DNA of 64,000 nt from Bacteroidales bacterium UBA4360 (GTDB taxonomy: Bacteria > Bacteroidota > Bacteroidia > Bacteroidales > UBA932). Below, piece after piece: positions 50,402 to 60,488 of this stretch. The DNA lies in contig DGSO01000016.1 of NCBI GenBank assembly GCA_002393945.1, positions 58,961 to 122,960 on the forward strand, given 5' to 3'. The notes beneath the pieces are model-generated. The model ran no database searches, was not told the origin of the DNA, and worked only from the letters and a program-made list of their open reading frames with translations. Position 1 is the stretch's first letter. Every line of letters starts with the position of its first letter. Position numbers and translations under genes: made by a program.

Positions 50402-52246
50402 ATGAAAAAGACATTATACTACATTCTTTCCGCGGCGGTTATGGTTTTCGCAGCATCTTCCTGCGAGAAGTTCCTTGACTCCGAGTCGCCGTCCGCATTC
50501 GACGCGGCCACCGTGTATTCCAACTACGCCCTTACTGAAGGCACCATCTACGGTATCACCGAGGCCTTCTGCGAGGTGAACAGTTACCGCGGCCGTTTCC
50601 TTCCCTGGTACGGACACAACACCGATATCGAGTGGTACAATACCTACAAGCCGGGTGACGGCAAGTCCGATATATCGGCCTATGCCTGTCTCACCAACAA
50701 CTCGCAGCTGAACCTCTCCAACGGTCCCTTCCCGCTCATGTACATGGGCATCGAGAGGGCTAACCTTGTGATCGAGGGTCTCCGTGAATACGGCAATACC
50801 GCAGAGAACAAGGACATGGCCTACCTCCTTGGCGAGGCCCTGACTCTCCGTGCCATGATCTACTACGACCTCACAAAGGCATGGGGAGACGTTCCTGCAC
50901 GTTTCAGCTCCCTTACTTCCGACACCATCTACGCCCCCAAGGACAGCCGCGACGTGATCTACAAGCAGATCCTCGCCGACCTTGACGAAGCCATCCCTTA
51001 CTTGCCTTATCCCGGCGAAACCGCAGCCACCTCCCGCACCGACCGTGTGAACAAGGTGTTTGCAGAGGGCCTCTACGCCCGTATCGCTCTCATGGCATCC
51101 GGCTTCGCACTCCGTCCTGAGGACGATGCGATTGGCACCGGAGACCTGGGCAGGGTACGTGAGACCAACGATCCCGAACTCAAGAAGGCTGTGCTTTATC
51201 CCAAGGCCCTTGAATATCTTAAGGACGCTTACGGAAAGGCTGCCCTGGAGCCGGATTTCGAGACCTACTGGTACAATGTGAACAACATGAACAACATGGT
51301 CGCAGGTCCCTCCAATGAAACCCTTTACGTGATTCCTTTCGGTGCAGGTCGCGGCCGCTGGAACTTCACTTACGCCATCAGTTCAGAGGGCGCAAGCATC
51401 TCCAACGGTGTTTCCCGTGGCGGTGACGCCGGCCCCGTTCCCACCGTTTACTTCAAGTATGCCGCCGGCGACAAGCGCCGCGACGTTACCTGCGTGAACT
51501 ATAAGTGGAACAAGGACGACACCATCGAGCCCGCAGGCATCGGCAAATGGTACTTCGGCAAGTACCGCTTCGAGTGGATGAAGGCCCAGCCTTACACCGG
51601 CGGTAATGACGATGGCATCAAGCCCGTTGTGATGCGTTATGCTGACATCCTCCTCATGGCAGCCGAGATTGAGAACGAACTCAACGGCCCCGCCAATGCC
51701 AAGAAGTACATCGAAGAGGTACGTGCACGTGCATGCGGTGCAGACGCTGCCGCTACTTTTGTAGCAGGCCTGGGCACCAAGGACGCAATGCGCAACGCCA
51801 TCATCGACGAGCGCGCTCTTGAGTTCTGCGGCGAGTTCCTCCGCAAGGCCGACCTCATCCGCTGGAATCTCCTCAAGACCAAGCTGGATGCTGCCAAGGC
51901 CGACATGCTGGCTCTTCGCGGACTCTCCGGAGACTATGCTGGCCTGTCCGGCGACATCGCCTATGCATATGCCGACGACGCCATGTCTATCGACATCAAG
52001 TTCCTTGCAACCGGCGAAGCCGCTCCTGCAGGATACGAGCTCATCACCGGCTATGTGACCAAGTATGACGATGCCAAGAGCACCGGCTTCTACACGGACC
52101 GCATCAACGGCATCTACCTCACCGACCCCAAGGCCGGCGGCCATGCGAAGAACCCGGAGCAGCACATGTTCTGGCCCATCTTCAACGATACCATGACCAA
52201 CAGCCAGGGTATGATCAAGAACGATTATGGCTACGACAACCTTTAA
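50402..52246 (+). CDS. SusD-like glycan-binding lipoprotein
   Basis: A 614-aa SusD/RagB lipoprotein (AASSC, Cys21, then EKFLDSESP). It is mainly helical, with TPR-like repeats (about 90-330, ALTLRAMIYYDLTKAWGDVP is diagnostic), and the C-terminal RagB region with YADILLMAAEIENEL and IDERALEFCGEFLRKADLIRW. It forms a lid over the SusC barrel and binds the incoming glycan. The next gene starts 13 bp later. Confidence 0.95.
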   Translation: MKKTLYYILSAAVMVFAASSCEKFLDSESPSAFDAATVYSNYALTEGTIYGITEAFCEVNSYRGRFLPWYGHNTDIEWYNTYKPGDGKSDISAYACLTNNSQLNLSNGPFPLMYMGIERANLVIEGLREYGNTAENKDMAYLLGEALTLRAMIYYDLTKAWGDVPARFSSLTSDTIYAPKDSRDVIYKQILADLDEAIPYLPYPGETAATSRTDRVNKVFAEGLYARIALMASGFALRPEDDAIGTGDLGRVRETNDPELKKAVLYPKALEYLKDAYGKAALEPDFETYWYNVNNMNNMVAGPSNETLYVIPFGAGRGRWNFTYAISSEGASISNGVSRGGDAGPVPTVYFKYAAGDKRRDVTCVNYKWNKDDTIEPAGIGKWYFGKYRFEWMKAQPYTGGNDDGIKPVVMRYADILLMAAEIENELNGPANAKKYIEEVRARACGADAAATFVAGLGTKDAMRNAIIDERALEFCGEFLRKADLIRWNLLKTKLDAAKADMLALRGLSGDYAGLSGDIAYAYADDAMSIDIKFLATGEAAPAGYELITGYVTKYDDAKSTGFYTDRINGIYLTDPKAGGHAKNPEQHMFWPIFNDTMTNSQGMIKNDYGYDNL

Positions 52247-52258
52247 TCCTCTACGGCC

Positions 52259-55200
52259 ATGAAAAGAATCAAATATTTAATTCTCGCAATATTTGCGGCA
52301 GCCCTTACTTCCTGCTTTGGGAAGGAAGAGCCCATCGTGGTTGATGAACTGGACCTGGTACGTTGCCTCCAGCCCATGAACCTTAACGCCCGCGTGAGCG
52401 CCGCCCTTGGAGATGTGGTAACCTTCTCCTGGGATGTTACAAAGGATGCCGAAAGCTATGTTCTGACGGTTTACACCGACGAGGCGCTCAAGAACAAGTA
52501 CCTCTCTGAAAGCGTGGCTCCCGCAAACGTTCCTTACCAGAAGAAACTGGATGCGGACAAGACCTACTGGTTCACTGTCCAGGCCACTGCAGAGAGTAAA
52601 GAACCCTCAAAGGTGGCAGTCTATGAAAAGTCCTTCAAGACCTTTGCGGTAAAGGACAACCTTTTCCTCAAGGTAACCGCAAGGACCGCCACCAGCGTAA
52701 CCATGGCATGGTCCAAGGAAGTCTCCGACTACCTTGACGTGGACCGCATCGAATACGCCCTTCCAGGCGCAGACGCCAAGCTGGGCACCAAAGCCCTTGC
52801 CGATGCCGACAAGACGGCTGCAACAGCCACCGTTGACGGTCTGGATCCTGCAAAGGAATACGTGTTCACTCTCTACTACCTCTCCGCATCCCGTGGCCAG
52901 GTTGATGCCTGGACCACTCCCGACGTGAGCACCCTCACGGAGGTTTCCACCACGGAAGCCCTCCTGAACGCCGTCAAGACCGCCGATGCAAAGATCTTCC
53001 TCAAGATGGCGGGATCTCCGTACGAAATCCAGTCCCTGGATATCGCCAACGGTTTCTCCATCACCGGTGAAGAGGCCGCAGACGGCACCAAGCCCGTTAT
53101 TCAGGGTGAATTCCATGTGGCAGACACATGGGTGGACGGCGGCAATCTCTACTTCGAGAGCGTTGAGTTCAGCGGTGCACCCACCGCAGTGGCTCCTTCC
53201 GGATATGGCTTCGCCTTCCAGAACAAGAACGGCGGCACCAAGGAAGGAAAGGTTATTGGCAACCTCACCTACAGGAACTGCATCATCTCCTGGTACACCA
53301 AGGGCCTCATGTATGAGTGGGGCAAGAAGATGACCATGAGCGATGTCACCTACGACAGCTGCGACATCCACGACATCAATACCGACGGTACCGTGGGCGG
53401 CGATGTGTTCGACATCCGTCAGGCTACGGACATTGCCAAGCTGTCTTTCGTGAACAACACCATTCATCAGGGCATGCGTACCTTCATCCGCATAGATGCC
53501 GGTACCATGGGCGCCCTGGAGTTTGAGAACAACACCCTGCACAACCTGTCTTTCGTGGACAACACCAACAATGCCGGTGTGTTCGGCCTTCAGATTGTTC
53601 CCGGAAGCTTCTCATTCAAGAAGAACCTTTTCCTGTACATGACCGGAAAGGCCGTTCTCGAGAGTGCCAACACAAAGTACAAGACCGCTTCCGACATGGC
53701 AGTGGCAGCTGCTGACAACTTCTTCTATAGCCTTCCTCTGAACGATGCCGGCGCAGTTGCATACTTCACCGACAACTTCACGCTTGCAAATGCCGGCGGT
53801 ACCATCCTTGAGGCGGATCCCTGCTTCAACGCTCCCGGCGGCCTTTACAACATCAACCCCGATTCCGAGATTGCCGGAAAGGGCATCGGCGCATCCAAGT
53901 GGTGGACTCCTTACGTGGAGGAACCCGAAGACCTTACCCTTGGCAAGGTTGCCGGAAACCACACCTGGAACCTGGCCGACGCCAAGTACTTCTCCGGCAC
54001 CATCAAGAAGCAGATGGTCCGCGACCTCCTGTTCGTGAACGGTTCCGAAAACTGCCCCATCGTGGTTGACGGCGGAATGCTCAACTTCCAGAACGCAGCG
54101 GTTACCAACCGTAACGGCGTTCCCACCGACGGTTACCTTGCATTCAAGGTTGACGGCCCCGGTTCACTGGTGGTCAAGGCCAAGGATCCCGAGTCCCTGG
54201 GCAACCACTTCATCGTGGGCGTGGGTCCTGTTGACGGCAGCCAGATTACCCTCAAGGGCGGTGTCTCCGCCATGGCCGATATGGCTACCGCAACCAAGAT
54301 CCTCATCACCACCATCACGGAAGAATCACTTGTGTATATCTTCCCTTCAGGTGCAGTGAGCCTTGAGAAACTTGCATGGAGCACCGACGTCACTCCCGTG
54401 AACACGGCGCTGCCAGCTCCCGCACCCGTTGCAGCCCCCGCTTCCTTCACCGCCGGTGAAGCCACCGACGTGGTTGTGAGCTGGGAGCCCGTTCCCAATG
54501 CTGCCAGCTACTCCGTTGTGTTCAACGGCAAGACCAACACGGTTTCAGAAGAGCCTTGGCAGTATACCATCGAGGGCAAGACCACCGGTATGCTGGATGC
54601 TGGCAGCTACACCGTCCAGGTGTACGCCAACCCTGGCAAGGAAGACATCTACAACACCGAATCCGCAGCCGGCACCGCCGCCTTCGCAGTACTGCCTAAG
54701 GGCGGTTCCGAGGAAGGTGCTGAACTGGTTGTGAAGACCGTGGATGAACTCCTTGCAGCAATTGCAGCAGGCAAGACGGAGATTACTCTCGCAGCCGGCG
54801 AATATGACCTTGCCGGAATCCTCACCGTCACCGCTCCTCTCGCCCTCAAGGGCCAGCCCGGAGCCGTTGTGAAGGGCGCCTTCACCCTTAGCGGCGAGGT
54901 TGGCAACTTCTCGCTTGAAGGCCTCACTGTGGATGCCGGAGACCCTGCACAGGGTGTCCTCGTCAACTTTGACGCGGCAGGCGTGACTGCAGAAACCATC
55001 ACCGTAAAGAACACAGTCATCAACGGCTTCGCAAAGAGCGTCATTTACGCTTCCAACACCGCAGATGTGTTCAATGTGGGTGATATCCTGTTCCAGGGTG
55101 TCGAGGTTTACAACCAGGGTACCGGCCAGGGCATGTTCGACCTCCGCAATGGTAATTACTCATCCTTCGCCATCACCGAATCCACCCTCACCGGCGGCCG

Positions 55201-57433
55201 TGACTTCTTGCGTATCGACGGAACCTGCACCCTCAATTCCGTACAGGTCTCCAGAAACACCATGTACAACCTCAATACCAGCAAGAACGGCAACGGTATC
55301 TTCTATGTACGTGCTGCAGCCGCTAACTACAGGGTAGAGAAGAACCTCATCCTTGGCATGACTTCAGGAACCATCATCGGCAAGTCCGGTGCAACCGTTC
55401 CTGTCATGAGTGGCAACTACTTCTACGACTGCAATGACGAGGTGTTCTTCACCGGTATCATGGACAAGGAAACCGCACTGGGCGGCCAGGGCGTAGTCCT
55501 CACCGTAAATCCGGTCAAGGATGCCGCCAACAATGACTTTACCGTAGTCAACGGCGTGGTGATGAGTGCAGGCGTGGGCGCTCCCAAGTGGAACCCCGGC
55601 TATGCTCCCGCAACTTCCGGCGAGTTCTTCACGGTTACCAATGCCGATGAGTTTACCGCAGCAGTAGAGGCCGGTAAGACCAGCATACTCTTTGCCGCCG
55701 GCGAGTACGACCTCTCCGCAGCTGACATCACCCTTGGTGCCAACATGCACCTGAAGGGTGAGGCAGGAGCGCATGTCAAAGTGGTCCAGTTTGTCCTCGC
55801 AGAGGGAGAACTCGGCGATATCGTCATCGAGAACCTGGCCATTACAGCAGGTGCAAACAACCTCATTACAGTCTCCGCCGCATCCGTGGTGAACAGGCTG
55901 GTTGTGCGCAACTGCGTAGTGGACTCCGTGGCAAAGAGTGTTCTGTACGGCAATGCAGACGACTCATCGTTCCAGACCGTGGTCTTCTCCGGTAACGTAT
56001 TTACCGGTCTTGGCGGCGGCCAGGGTACCTTCGATATCCGCAAGGGTGCGTACACGGCTCTCACCATCGACAACAATACCGTCGTTGGCGGCCGCGACTT
56101 CATCCGTGCCGATGCCGGAAAGGTCACAGGTTCCATCAATATTGTGAACAACACCTTCGATGGCGTTACCCTTAACAACGGAAACGGCGTGCTCTACGTA
56201 CGTTCCACTCCGGAAAGCTACGTGGTGAAGAACAACCTGTTCCTGAACGAGAACGGTGAGAACAACTTGTTGTCCAAGTCCGGTGCAACTGTTCCTTCAG
56301 TCATGACCAACAACTACTTCTACAACTGTGTTGCAGAGAAGTTCTGGACCGGACCTATTACGCAGGAGATAGCCACCGGCAACGGCGGCGTAATCCTGGC
56401 AAGTGATCCCGTAAAGGATTCAGCCAACCATGACTACACACTCGTTGACGCACTCTGTCTGGCTTCCAACGTTGGCGCAGCCCGCTGGAATCCCAATGCA
56501 GGCAAGGTCAGCTCCGACATCGCCGTAACCAACGTTGAGGAACTCCTCACTGCAATTGATGCAGGAAAGGCAGGCATTACCCTCAAGGCCGGTTCCTACG
56601 ACCTCCGTACCGAGGCCAACGCCAGCGGTATCGTCAACCTCATCGCTCCTGTGAGCCTTGAAGGCAAGGGTGCCGTAGAGATTATCGGTGCATTCAAGTT
56701 CGGAATTGGAACCACCTCCTTCGCAGCCACGAACATCAAGTTCAACGGCGCGGAAAAGGCTTTTGGCAATGCATTTGAAATTGCCGAGGCCACCGAGATG
56801 GAGAAGATCCAGATCGTGAACTGCGAGATCGTAGCCTACAACAAGAGCCTCTTCTACGGAAACGGAGCCGACTCCAAGATAGGCCTCTTCGACTTCCAGA
56901 AGAACCTCGTTCACGGATTCGGTACCGGTCAGGGCATGATAGACATCCGCAAGGGCGCCTATACCGTGATCAACGTGAGCAAGAGCAGCTTCTACGATGG
57001 CGGCCGTGACTTCATCCGTTGCGACAAGGATATCGCAGGCAGCATCGCAATCGTGAACAACACCTTTGCAGCATGTTCCGTCGATGCCGGAAACGGCCTG
57101 CTCTGGGTGCGTTCCTGTGCAGACGCTCCTGAGAAGTACAACGTGAAGAACAATCTGTTCCTGAATATTGGCGGAAACTCGCTTCTTGCAAAGACCGGTG
57201 CAACCGTTCCCACGATGAGCGGCAACTGGTTCTTCAATGTTGCGGAAGGATTCTTCGGCGGTGCTATCTCCCAGGAAGTCGCCACCGGTAACGGCGGCGG
57301 TGTCCTGACCGAGGATCCTTGCGCCGGTTCTGCAGAGTTCAACCTCAAGCTCATCAACGCCGAGCTCCGCGCAGCCGACGTAGGTGACCCTCGTTGGAAC
57401 TCCGCATCCCCCAACTACATCAAGAAAAAGTAG
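52259..57433 (+). CDS. Large SusE-position surface protein with repeated beta-helix modules
   Basis: A 1724-aa lipoprotein (ALTSC, Cys19). The start (about 30-230) is made of two fibronectin III-like domains. Then come four related beta-helix modules at about 225-560, 820-1115, 1120-1415 and 1420-1720. The last three open with a LL/FTAA-DAGKT-I-AAGEYDL segment and share the motifs GQGxFDIRKGxY, GGRDFIR-D and SGATVP-M-NYFYNC. Between modules 1 and 2 lies another Fn3-like segment (about 720-820). The modules resemble the DUF4957/DUF5123 pectate-lyase-like families seen in pectin loci. The position after SusCD suggests a surface pectin-binding protein; enzyme activity is unproven. It is much longer than the usual single-module relatives. 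Confidence 0.82.
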   Translation: MKRIKYLILAIFAAALTSCFGKEEPIVVDELDLVRCLQPMNLNARVSAALGDVVTFSWDVTKDAESYVLTVYTDEALKNKYLSESVAPANVPYQKKLDADKTYWFTVQATAESKEPSKVAVYEKSFKTFAVKDNLFLKVTARTATSVTMAWSKEVSDYLDVDRIEYALPGADAKLGTKALADADKTAATATVDGLDPAKEYVFTLYYLSASRGQVDAWTTPDVSTLTEVSTTEALLNAVKTADAKIFLKMAGSPYEIQSLDIANGFSITGEEAADGTKPVIQGEFHVADTWVDGGNLYFESVEFSGAPTAVAPSGYGFAFQNKNGGTKEGKVIGNLTYRNCIISWYTKGLMYEWGKKMTMSDVTYDSCDIHDINTDGTVGGDVFDIRQATDIAKLSFVNNTIHQGMRTFIRIDAGTMGALEFENNTLHNLSFVDNTNNAGVFGLQIVPGSFSFKKNLFLYMTGKAVLESANTKYKTASDMAVAAADNFFYSLPLNDAGAVAYFTDNFTLANAGGTILEADPCFNAPGGLYNINPDSEIAGKGIGASKWWTPYVEEPEDLTLGKVAGNHTWNLADAKYFSGTIKKQMVRDLLFVNGSENCPIVVDGGMLNFQNAAVTNRNGVPTDGYLAFKVDGPGSLVVKAKDPESLGNHFIVGVGPVDGSQITLKGGVSAMADMATATKILITTITEESLVYIFPSGAVSLEKLAWSTDVTPVNTALPAPAPVAAPASFTAGEATDVVVSWEPVPNAASYSVVFNGKTNTVSEEPWQYTIEGKTTGMLDAGSYTVQVYANPGKEDIYNTESAAGTAAFAVLPKGGSEEGAELVVKTVDELLAAIAAGKTEITLAAGEYDLAGILTVTAPLALKGQPGAVVKGAFTLSGEVGNFSLEGLTVDAGDPAQGVLVNFDAAGVTAETITVKNTVINGFAKSVIYASNTADVFNVGDILFQGVEVYNQGTGQGMFDLRNGNYSSFAITESTLTGGRDFLRIDGTCTLNSVQVSRNTMYNLNTSKNGNGIFYVRAAAANYRVEKNLILGMTSGTIIGKSGATVPVMSGNYFYDCNDEVFFTGIMDKETALGGQGVVLTVNPVKDAANNDFTVVNGVVMSAGVGAPKWNPGYAPATSGEFFTVTNADEFTAAVEAGKTSILFAAGEYDLSAADITLGANMHLKGEAGAHVKVVQFVLAEGELGDIVIENLAITAGANNLITVSAASVVNRLVVRNCVVDSVAKSVLYGNADDSSFQTVVFSGNVFTGLGGGQGTFDIRKGAYTALTIDNNTVVGGRDFIRADAGKVTGSINIVNNTFDGVTLNNGNGVLYVRSTPESYVVKNNLFLNENGENNLLSKSGATVPSVMTNNYFYNCVAEKFWTGPITQEIATGNGGVILASDPVKDSANHDYTLVDALCLASNVGAARWNPNAGKVSSDIAVTNVEELLTAIDAGKAGITLKAGSYDLRTEANASGIVNLIAPVSLEGKGAVEIIGAFKFGIGTTSFAATNIKFNGAEKAFGNAFEIAEATEMEKIQIVNCEIVAYNKSLFYGNGADSKIGLFDFQKNLVHGFGTGQGMIDIRKGAYTVINVSKSSFYDGGRDFIRCDKDIAGSIAIVNNTFAACSVDAGNGLLWVRSCADAPEKYNVKNNLFLNIGGNSLLAKTGATVPTMSGNWFFNVAEGFFGGAISQEVATGNGGGVLTEDPCAGSAEFNLKLINAELRAADVGDPRWNSASPNYIKKK

Positions 57434-57441
57434 TCATCTTT

Positions 57442-57473
57442 AAGGGCGCGGGGCCTGACCGCCCCGCACCCTT
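57442..57473 (+). terminator. GC-rich hairpin between the surface protein gene and uxaC
   Basis: A stem of 10-11 pairs with one mismatch (GGGCGCGGGGC / GCCCCGCACCC) lies eight bases after the stop. There is no T run. It may be a partial terminator or an mRNA-stabilising hairpin that sets lower expression downstream. Confidence 0.55.
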
Positions 57474-57498
57474 CCAAATTAATTATAATACTATTACT

Positions 57499-58914
57499 AT
57501 GAGCTTCATCAACAAAGACTTCATGCTGCAGACCAAGACTGCACGCAAACTCTATCATGAGCATGCGGAGAACATGCCCATCATCGACTATCACTGCCAC
57601 CTGGTACCCCAGCAGATTGCAGAGAACATCCAGTTCCGTGATATCACCCAGCTCTGGCTGGTGGACGGCCACTACGGCGACCACTACAAGTGGAGAGCCA
57701 TGCGTGCAAACGGCGTCTCAGAGGAGTACCTTACCGGAGGAACCAAGAGCTCATGGGAAACCTTCCAGAAATGGGCCGAGACCGTTCCCTACACCATGCG
57801 TAACCCCCTCTACCACTGGACCCACCTGGAGCTGAGCCGCGTTTTCGGCATCGACAAGCTCCTGAGCCCCGCCACCGCACGTGAAATCTTCGACGAGTGC
57901 AACGCCAAGCTCGCAACCCCCGAGTTCCGCGGCCAGGCCCTCATCCGCAAGTTCAACGTAGAGACCGTCTGCACCACCGACGACCCTGCCGACGACCTCC
58001 GCTGGCACAAGCAGATCCTGGAGAACCCCTTCGGCACAAAGGTCATCCCTGCATGGCGTCCGGACAAGGCCATGGCAATCGAGGATCCCAAGTCCTACAA
58101 GGAATACCTCAAGAAGCTGGGAGAGGCCGCAAACCGCGAAATCGACTCCTACACAGACCTCATCGAGGCCCTCAAGATCCGCCACGACTTCTTCGCCTTC
58201 ATGGGCTGCAAGCTCTCCGACCACGGTCTCGAGACCTTCTATGCCGATGACTACACCCAGCTCGAAATCGAAGCCATCTTCAAGATGGTCCTCCTTGGAA
58301 AGCGTCCCACCGAAAGCCAGCTCAACAAGTTCCGCAGCGCCTTCCTCCACGACATGGCAGTCATGGATGCCGAGGCCGGCTGGGCCCAGCAGTTCCACGT
58401 GGGCGCCATCCGCAACAACAACACCAAGATGTTCAATCTGGTAGGTCCTGACACCGGCTACGACGCCATCCACGACCTTCCCACCGCAGCCGCAGGCCAC
58501 AAGTTCTTCGACCGTCTGGCCTCTGAGGACAAGCTCGCAAAGACCATCCTCTACTGCCTCAATCCCAAGGACAACGAGGTCATGATGACCATGGCCTATA
58601 CCTTCAACGACGGCACCGTTCCCGGCAAGATGCAGTTCGGCAGCGGCTGGTGGTTCCTGGATCAGGAAATCGGCATGCGCCGCCAGATGGACGCCCTCTC
58701 TGTCCTGGGCCTCTTCTCCCGCTTCGTGGGCATGCTCACCGACAGCCGCTCCTTCATCTCCTACCCCCGCCACGAGTACTTCCGCCGCATCCTCTGCGAC
58801 GTCCTGGGCAAGGACATCGAAGAAGGCAAGCTCCCCGCCTCGGAGATTGACACCATCGGCAAAATGGTAGAAGACATCTCCTACAACAACGCCAAGAATT
58901 ACTTTAATTTTTAA
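57499..58914 (+). CDS. uxaC: Glucuronate/galacturonate isomerase
   Basis: UxaC converts galacturonate to tagaturonate (and glucuronate to fructuronate). The 471-aa protein belongs to the amidohydrolase-like superfamily; DYHCHL (His32, His34) is the N-terminal metal-binding motif. Later TTDDPADDL and GMLTDSRSFISYPRHEYFRR match the family's conserved regions. The ATG at 57499 is used; an upstream in-frame extension overlaps the end of the previous gene. The stop overlaps the uxaA start (TAATG). Confidence 0.96.
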   Translation: MSFINKDFMLQTKTARKLYHEHAENMPIIDYHCHLVPQQIAENIQFRDITQLWLVDGHYGDHYKWRAMRANGVSEEYLTGGTKSSWETFQKWAETVPYTMRNPLYHWTHLELSRVFGIDKLLSPATAREIFDECNAKLATPEFRGQALIRKFNVETVCTTDDPADDLRWHKQILENPFGTKVIPAWRPDKAMAIEDPKSYKEYLKKLGEAANREIDSYTDLIEALKIRHDFFAFMGCKLSDHGLETFYADDYTQLEIEAIFKMVLLGKRPTESQLNKFRSAFLHDMAVMDAEAGWAQQFHVGAIRNNNTKMFNLVGPDTGYDAIHDLPTAAAGHKFFDRLASEDKLAKTILYCLNPKDNEVMMTMAYTFNDGTVPGKMQFGSGWWFLDQEIGMRRQMDALSVLGLFSRFVGMLTDSRSFISYPRHEYFRRILCDVLGKDIEEGKLPASEIDTIGKMVEDISYNNAKNYFNF

Positions 58915-60449
58915 TGAAATACATAAAAATCAACCCCGCCGACAACGTCGCCGTCGCCCTCGAAGACCTCTCCAAAGGTGAGGTCGTGGAAGGCGTGACC
59001 CTGCTCGTGGACATTCCCCGCGGCCATAAGATCGTCCTCCGGGACCTCAAGGCAGGGGAGAACGTCATCAAGTACGGCTTTCCCATCGGCCATGTGACCA
59101 AAGACGCCCCCAAAGGCACCATGGTCAACCACGAATGCATCAAAACCAACCTCGAAGGCCTCCTGGACTACAAATACGATCCCCTGGACTACGTGAAAGC
59201 CGCCTCTTCTGTCATTTCGACCGAAGGCCCCTCTCCTGTCATTTCGAGCGGAGCCGAAGGCGGAGTCGAGAAATCTAGCACCTTCAAGGGCTTCCGCCGC
59301 GCCGACGGCCAGGTGGGCATCCGCAACCAGATCTGGGTCATCCCCACCGTCGGCTGCGTGAACGGCATCTGCCAGCAGATCGTCGACCGCTTCAAGGCCG
59401 AAAATCCCGGTCATCCCGGCGTGGACGCCATCGTCGCCTTCCCCCACAACTACGGCTGCTCCCAGCTGGGCGGGGACCATGAAAACACCCGTACCGTCCT
59501 TGCCGATATGGTCCACCACCCCAACGCCGGCGGCGTGCTCGTGGTGAGCCTCGGCTGCGAAAACAACCAGCTGGACGCCTTCCGTGAGCTCGTCGGCCCC
59601 GTGGACGAATCCCGCGTGAGGATGTTCAAGACCCAGGAGGTCGATGACGAGGTTGAATTCGGCCTGCAGCAGCTGCGTGAGATCTACGCCGTGGCATCGA
59701 AGGACGTGCGCGAAGACGTTCCCGTTTCGGAACTTCGCGTCGGCCTCAAATGCGGCGGCTCCGACGGCCTCTCCGGCATCACCGCGAACCCGCTCCTCGG
59801 CGTTTTCTCCGACTGGATAGTCGCCCAGGGCGGCACCACAGTCCTCACCGAGGTCCCCGAGATGTTCGGTGCCGAGACCATCCTCATGAACCGCTGCCAG
59901 GATGAAGCTACCTTCGACAAGACCGTTCACCTCATAAACGACTTCAAGGAGTATTTCATGAAGCAGGGCATGCCCGTGTACGAGAATCCTTCTCCCGGCA
60001 ACAAGGCCGGCGGCATCTCAACGCTGGAAGAAAAGAGCCTCGGCTGTACCCAGAAGTGCGGCAAGAGCATTGTGCGCGGTGTCTTGAAATACGGCGAGAG
60101 GCTGTCCGTGAAGGGTTTGAACCTGTTATCGGCCCCGGGTAACGACCTCGTTGCCTCCACGGCCCTTGCCGCTTCCGGCTGCCAGATCGTGCTCTTCACC
60201 ACCGGCCGCGGAACCCCCTTCGGCAGTTTCGTGCCCACCATGAAGATATCCACCAACACCCCGCTGTACGAGAAGAAACCCGGCTGGATCGACTTCAACG
60301 CCGGCGTCCTTGCCCAGGACGAACCCATGAGCGCCGTATCCGAGCGCTTCATCGACTTCGTCCTCGCCGCCGCCTCCGGCGCCCCCGTCAACAACGAGCG
60401 CAACGGCTACCGCGAGATTGCCATCTTCAAGCAGGGCGTAACTTTATAG
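58914..60449 (+). CDS. uxaA: Altronate dehydratase
   Basis: UxaA removes water from altronate to give 2-keto-3-deoxygluconate. The 511-aa protein has the N-terminal SAF domain (about 1-90), then the C-terminal catalytic domain (from about 126: GFRRADGQVGIRNQIWVIPTVGCVN, HNYGCSQLGGD, SLGCENNQ, LKCGGSDGLSG, GKSIVRGV). Residues about 99-121 are encoded by mobile repeat sequence inserted between the two domains, adding roughly 25 residues to the linker. The catalytic motifs appear intact, so the enzyme is probably still active. Confidence 0.95.
   Translation: MKYIKINPADNVAVALEDLSKGEVVEGVTLLVDIPRGHKIVLRDLKAGENVIKYGFPIGHVTKDAPKGTMVNHECIKTNLEGLLDYKYDPLDYVKAASSVISTEGPSPVISSGAEGGVEKSSTFKGFRRADGQVGIRNQIWVIPTVGCVNGICQQIVDRFKAENPGHPGVDAIVAFPHNYGCSQLGGDHENTRTVLADMVHHPNAGGVLVVSLGCENNQLDAFRELVGPVDESRVRMFKTQEVDDEVEFGLQQLREIYAVASKDVREDVPVSELRVGLKCGGSDGLSGITANPLLGVFSDWIVAQGGTTVLTEVPEMFGAETILMNRCQDEATFDKTVHLINDFKEYFMKQGMPVYENPSPGNKAGGISTLEEKSLGCTQKCGKSIVRGVLKYGERLSVKGLNLLSAPGNDLVASTALAASGCQIVLFTTGRGTPFGSFVPTMKISTNTPLYEKKPGWIDFNAGVLAQDEPMSAVSERFIDFVLAAASGAPVNNERNGYREIAIFKQGVTL
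59210..59276 (+). repeat. TGTCATT-family repeats inside uxaA, copy f
   Basis: A partial copy (59210-59227, TGTCATTTCGACCGAAGG) is followed by a complete 40-bp copy (59237-59276) identical to the one in the GH43-CE15 gene. Both are in frame and add VIS..VISSGAEGGVEKS to the protein. Confidence 0.88.
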
Positions 60450-60488
60450 CCACCCGCGCGGCCATATCGCGCCCGTTTCGCCGCCCCG

